Below, piece after piece: positions 61,804 through 64,000 of a stretch of DNA of 64,000 nt. Every line of letters starts with the position of its first letter. Within the stretch, counting starts at the first letter, position 1. The notes below the pieces were generated by a model. The model made no database searches. It was not told the DNA's origin and was given only the letters and a program-made list of their open reading frames with translations. Source of the DNA: Hymenobacter roseosalivarius DSM 11622 (lineage in GTDB: Bacteria > Bacteroidota > Bacteroidia > Cytophagales > Hymenobacteraceae); the NCBI RefSeq assembly GCF_900176135.1, contig NZ_FWWW01000070.1, positions 62,058-126,057 of the forward strand, read 5' to 3'. A program made the translations under genes and the position numbers.

Positions 61804-62865
61804 ATGCCGCCATCTGCCCCGACCGCTAAAATGCCCCCTAGCAGCTCCGTGCGACGCCTGCGGGAACTCGCACGACGGGCTGGGCTCGATGGGTTTCTGC
61901 TGGGCCTGGTCGGAGTTATTATTCTGGCTTACTTGTGGCCGGAGTTCGGGGCAGAAGATGGGCCATTGCCGCTGGGCCGCATTGCCCACTATGGCGTATC
62001 CGTCATTTTCTTTTTCTACGGCCTGCGCCTAAGCCGCGATAAGTTGAAGGCTGGTCTGAGTAACTGGCGCTTACACTTGGTAGTGCAGGGCACCACTTTT
62101 TTGCTGTTTCCGCTGCTATTATTAGCAGTAAAGCCGCTCTTCGATTCTGAAAAAAGCCAACTGCTGTGGCTGGGGGGCTTTTATTTAGCTGCCCTGCCTT
62201 CCACGGTTTCTTCTTCTGTTGTGATGGTTTCTATTGCCAAAGGCAACCTGCCAGCGGCGATTTTTAATGCCAGCATTTCCAGCTTGCTGGGCGTATTTAT
62301 TACGCCGGTTTGGATGGCTCTCTTCCTGACGTCCGGCGCTTCCGGCGGCCTGGGTTCCACCATCCTCGATCTGGCCTTGCAGGTGCTGCTGCCCGTGGCG
62401 GTGGGCATTCTGCTGCACTCGCGCCTGCACCAGTTTGCCCAACGTTTTGCCGGGCCGCTACGCCTGCTCGACCAAGCCATTATTTTGCTCATCGTATACA
62501 CCTCGTTCTGCGAGTCGTTCGCGCAGGGCATTTTCCGGGGCTACTCGGCCAGCGACCTTTTCGGGTTGGGGGCGGCTATGCTGGCCTTGTTCTTTTTGGT
62601 GTACGGGTGCGTGTTGCTACTGAGCCGGCTGGTCGGCTTTAATCGCGAAGACACCATTACGGCGCTGTTTTGCGGCTCCAAAAAGTCTTTGGTTCAGGGC
62701 ACCGTAATGTCGAAGGTGCTGTTCCCGGATGCGCGCACGGCCGGCCTGATTCTTTTGCCCCTGATGATCTATCACGCCCTCCAGATTCTAGTGGCCAGCA
62801 TCGTGGCGCAGGCCCTGAGCCGGCGTGCAGAAGAGCAGCCATTAGTAAGCCCAACGATGCACTAA
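61804..62865 (+). CDS. Bile acid:sodium symporter family protein (SBF-like)
   Basis: 353 residues. About nine to ten membrane helices beginning near residue 30 (L-D-G-F-L-L-G-L-V-G-V-I-I-L-A-Y-L-W-P-E-F). A-A-L-P-S-T-V-S-S-S-V-V-M-V-S-I-A-K-G-N is the first helix-break motif and F-C-G-S-K-K-S-L-V-Q-G-T-V-M-S is the second, both from the SBF/YfeH-type carrier group. The substrate is unclear (organic anion or metabolite/H+ or Na+). I keep ATG 61804; ATG 61831, in AAAATGCCCCCT, is an alternative start. Confidence 0.9.
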   Translation: MPPSAPTAKMPPSSSVRRLRELARRAGLDGFLLGLVGVIILAYLWPEFGAEDGPLPLGRIAHYGVSVIFFFYGLRLSRDKLKAGLSNWRLHLVVQGTTFLLFPLLLLAVKPLFDSEKSQLLWLGGFYLAALPSTVSSSVVMVSIAKGNLPAAIFNASISSLLGVFITPVWMALFLTSGASGGLGSTILDLALQVLLPVAVGILLHSRLHQFAQRFAGPLRLLDQAIILLIVYTSFCESFAQGIFRGYSASDLFGLGAAMLALFFLVYGCVLLLSRLVGFNREDTITALFCGSKKSLVQGTVMSKVLFPDARTAGLILLPLMIYHALQILVASIVAQALSRRAEEQPLVSPTMH

Positions 62866-62952
62866 AGTCAGCCGCAAAAGCCCCCATCCAGCAACTTTGC
62901 CGGCCGCCTGCTTTCTTTGCGGTAACATAACGTTGTCTTCACTTCCCATTTC

Positions 62953-63609
62953 ATGGAAATTCTTAAGGATATCATTGATTTTATTCTGCATCTCGATAAA
63001 TATCTCGGGGCCATTATTCAGGACTACGGCACCTGGACGTATGCTATCCTCTTCCTGATTATTTTCGTGGAAACGGGCGTCGTCGTGTTGCCCTTCCTGC
63101 CCGGCGACTCGCTGCTGTTTGCGGCCGGCTCGCTGGCGGCGCTGCCCGGCTCGCCCCTGAATGTGTGGGTGATGATGGGCCTGCTCATTGTAGCGGCGGT
63201 GCTCGGCGACACGCTCAACTACCATATCGGCGACTATCTGGGGCCGCGGGTGTTCCGCGAGAATTCCCGCTTTCTGAAGCGGGAGTACCTCATTCGCACC
63301 CAGGAGTTTTATGAGAAGCACGGCGCCAAGACCATCATCTTGGCCCGCTTCATTCCGATCATTCGCACGTTTGCGCCCTTTGTGGCCGGCGTGGGCACCA
63401 TGAGCTACACTAAGTTCTTGTCGTACAATGTGGTGGGGGGCGTTTTGTGGGTAATTTTGCTGACGGGCGCGGGCTACTTCTTCGGCACCATCCCGTTTGT
63501 GCAGAAAAACTTCTCGCTGGTGGTATTGGCCATCATCGGCTTGTCGATACTGCCGGTAATATTCGAGTTTATAAAGTCGCGCCAAAACAGCCGTCGGCCA
63601 GTGGCTTAA
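62953..63609 (+). CDS. DedA-family membrane protein
   Basis: 218 residues. VTT/SNARE-associated (DedA) domain: an N-terminal re-entrant helix, E-T-G-V-V-V-L-P-F-L-P-G-D-S-L-L-F (the F/L-P-G-D motif), then G-D-T-L-N-Y-H-I-G-D-Y-L-G and the arginine segment A-R-F-I-P-I-I-R-T-F-A-P-F-V-A-G-V-G. Members with these Arg/Glu residues support membrane potential, undecaprenyl-phosphate or lipid flipping. Four to five membrane helices. Terminator follows. Confidence 0.93.
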   Translation: MEILKDIIDFILHLDKYLGAIIQDYGTWTYAILFLIIFVETGVVVLPFLPGDSLLFAAGSLAALPGSPLNVWVMMGLLIVAAVLGDTLNYHIGDYLGPRVFRENSRFLKREYLIRTQEFYEKHGAKTIILARFIPIIRTFAPFVAGVGTMSYTKFLSYNVVGGVLWVILLTGAGYFFGTIPFVQKNFSLVVLAIIGLSILPVIFEFIKSRQNSRRPVA

Positions 63610-63632
63610 TTCCAGGTATTTATTTTTCAAAT

Positions 63633-63666
63633 AAACCGCCCCAATGGTAATCCATTGGGGCGGTTT
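63633..63666. terminator. Terminator after the DedA gene
   Basis: 15-bp perfect stem AAACCGCCCCAATGG / CCATTGGGGCGGTTT with T-run after it on the + strand. Confidence 0.85.
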
Positions 63667-63723
63667 TCTATTATTGCACTTGGAAAGCGTTAGTGGTCAG
63701 TTTAGCTAGTGTGAAGTTATTGT

Positions 63724-64000
63724 ATGAAGGAATTTGGCCTCATTGGCAAGTCGCTTGTCCACTCGTTTTCGCAAACCTATTTCACCCAGAAATTCGAGAA
63801 TCTGGGTCTTGATGACCATCAATACGAGCTTTTTGAGCTGCCCACTATTTCGGCCTTGCCGGAGCTGCTGGCCCAGCACCCCAACTTGCGAGGCCTCAAC
63901 GTAACAATTCCGTACAAAGAGCAGATATGGCCTTATCTGACTGAGATATCATCGGCGGCGGCCCGCATTGGCGCCATCAACGTCATCGACTGCGCGCCCG
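63724..64000 (+). CDS. aroE: Shikimate dehydrogenase, N-terminal part (runs off the window)
   Basis: The frame from ATG 63724 is open to the end of the window (92 codons): K-E-F-G-L-I-G-K-S-L-V-H-S-F-S-Q (shikimate-binding S-x-S), L-R-G-L-N-V-T-I-P-Y-K-E (catalytic Lys in T-I-P-Y-K-E), and I-G-A-I-N-V-I, the N-A/V-I-N-like strand. AroE reduces 3-dehydroshikimate with NADPH in aromatic amino-acid synthesis. Confidence 0.93.
   Translation, partial: MKEFGLIGKSLVHSFSQTYFTQKFENLGLDDHQYELFELPTISALPELLAQHPNLRGLNVTIPYKEQIWPYLTEISSAAARIGAINVIDCAP

Overview
The window is chromosomal DNA from a Bacteroidota member, most likely a Cytophagales bacterium of the Hymenobacter type. Supporting signs are promoters of the TAnnTTTG type with few Shine-Dalgarno sequences, type IX secretion sorting tails, TonB-dependent receptors with carboxypeptidase-like N-domains, DUF4292, many outer-membrane proteins, moderately high GC, and intrinsic terminators built on an AAAAAGCCCCCC / GGGGGGCTTTTT stem. 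The genus is inferred from general resemblance; no rRNA gene is present to confirm it.

Layout. 1-4.9 kb: rimP(end)-nusA-infB. 5-7 kb: a small outer-membrane barrel, a small secreted protein and mscL. 7-15.2 kb: enoyl-CoA hydratase, lipid-linked sugar flippase, dut, a sugar nucleotidyltransferase, a large TPR protein, a DUF4292 lipoprotein and a degenerate M23 (EnvC-like) protein, all on the + strand. 15.3-20.5 kb (minus strand): a methionine operon transcribed from a clear promoter through a SAM-I riboswitch and then a 50-codon leader ORF ending in CCCCVCCC. It continues into a peroxiredoxin interrupted by an amber codon, then metY, metX and a homoserine dehydrogenase broken by an exact 13-bp tandem duplication. 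20.6-25 kb: LysM protein, lipoprotein, UPF0104 membrane protein, dxs. 25-33.5 kb: a type IX-secreted adhesin-like protein behind an AT-rich leader, an alpha/beta hydrolase, a triple TonB-C protein (frameshifted), asd and a lamin-tail-domain exported protein. 33.5-41 kb: a decayed SPW gene, then a metal-homeostasis block (outer-membrane protein, exported thioredoxin-fold protein, helical protein, TonB receptor with a CxxC plug, Nramp importer) with DtxR/MntR-like operators, next to a CDF exporter. 41-49.2 kb: a frameshifted PQQ-type sugar dehydrogenase, amidase, GNAT, S9 peptidase and metK. 49.3-52.1 kb: hpf, xerC-type recombinase, rpsU, acyl-CoA dehydrogenase. 52.3-59.1 kb: capsule/exopolysaccharide export and control (Wza lipoprotein, Wzc-type BY-kinase, CpsB-type phosphatase), an epimerase and a TPR protein. 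59.2-64 kb: a ComA-like phosphosulfolactate synthase, a second PQQ-type dehydrogenase, a bile-acid-symporter-family protein, a DedA protein and the start of aroE.

The two signals I rate most highly are these. (1) A tandem regulatory leader couples a SAM riboswitch to a cysteine-codon-run leader peptide ahead of the methionine operon. (2) A dispersed motif, GGGGGGC followed by an A/T-rich run, is strongly over-represented. I count about 41 copies outside paired terminators, in any reading frame and on both strands, and nearly every G6 run is followed by C. A third theme is gene breakage: at least five genes carry simple inactivating lesions (a tandem duplication, a nonsense codon, several 1-base indels), which is either genuine recent decay or sequence error.
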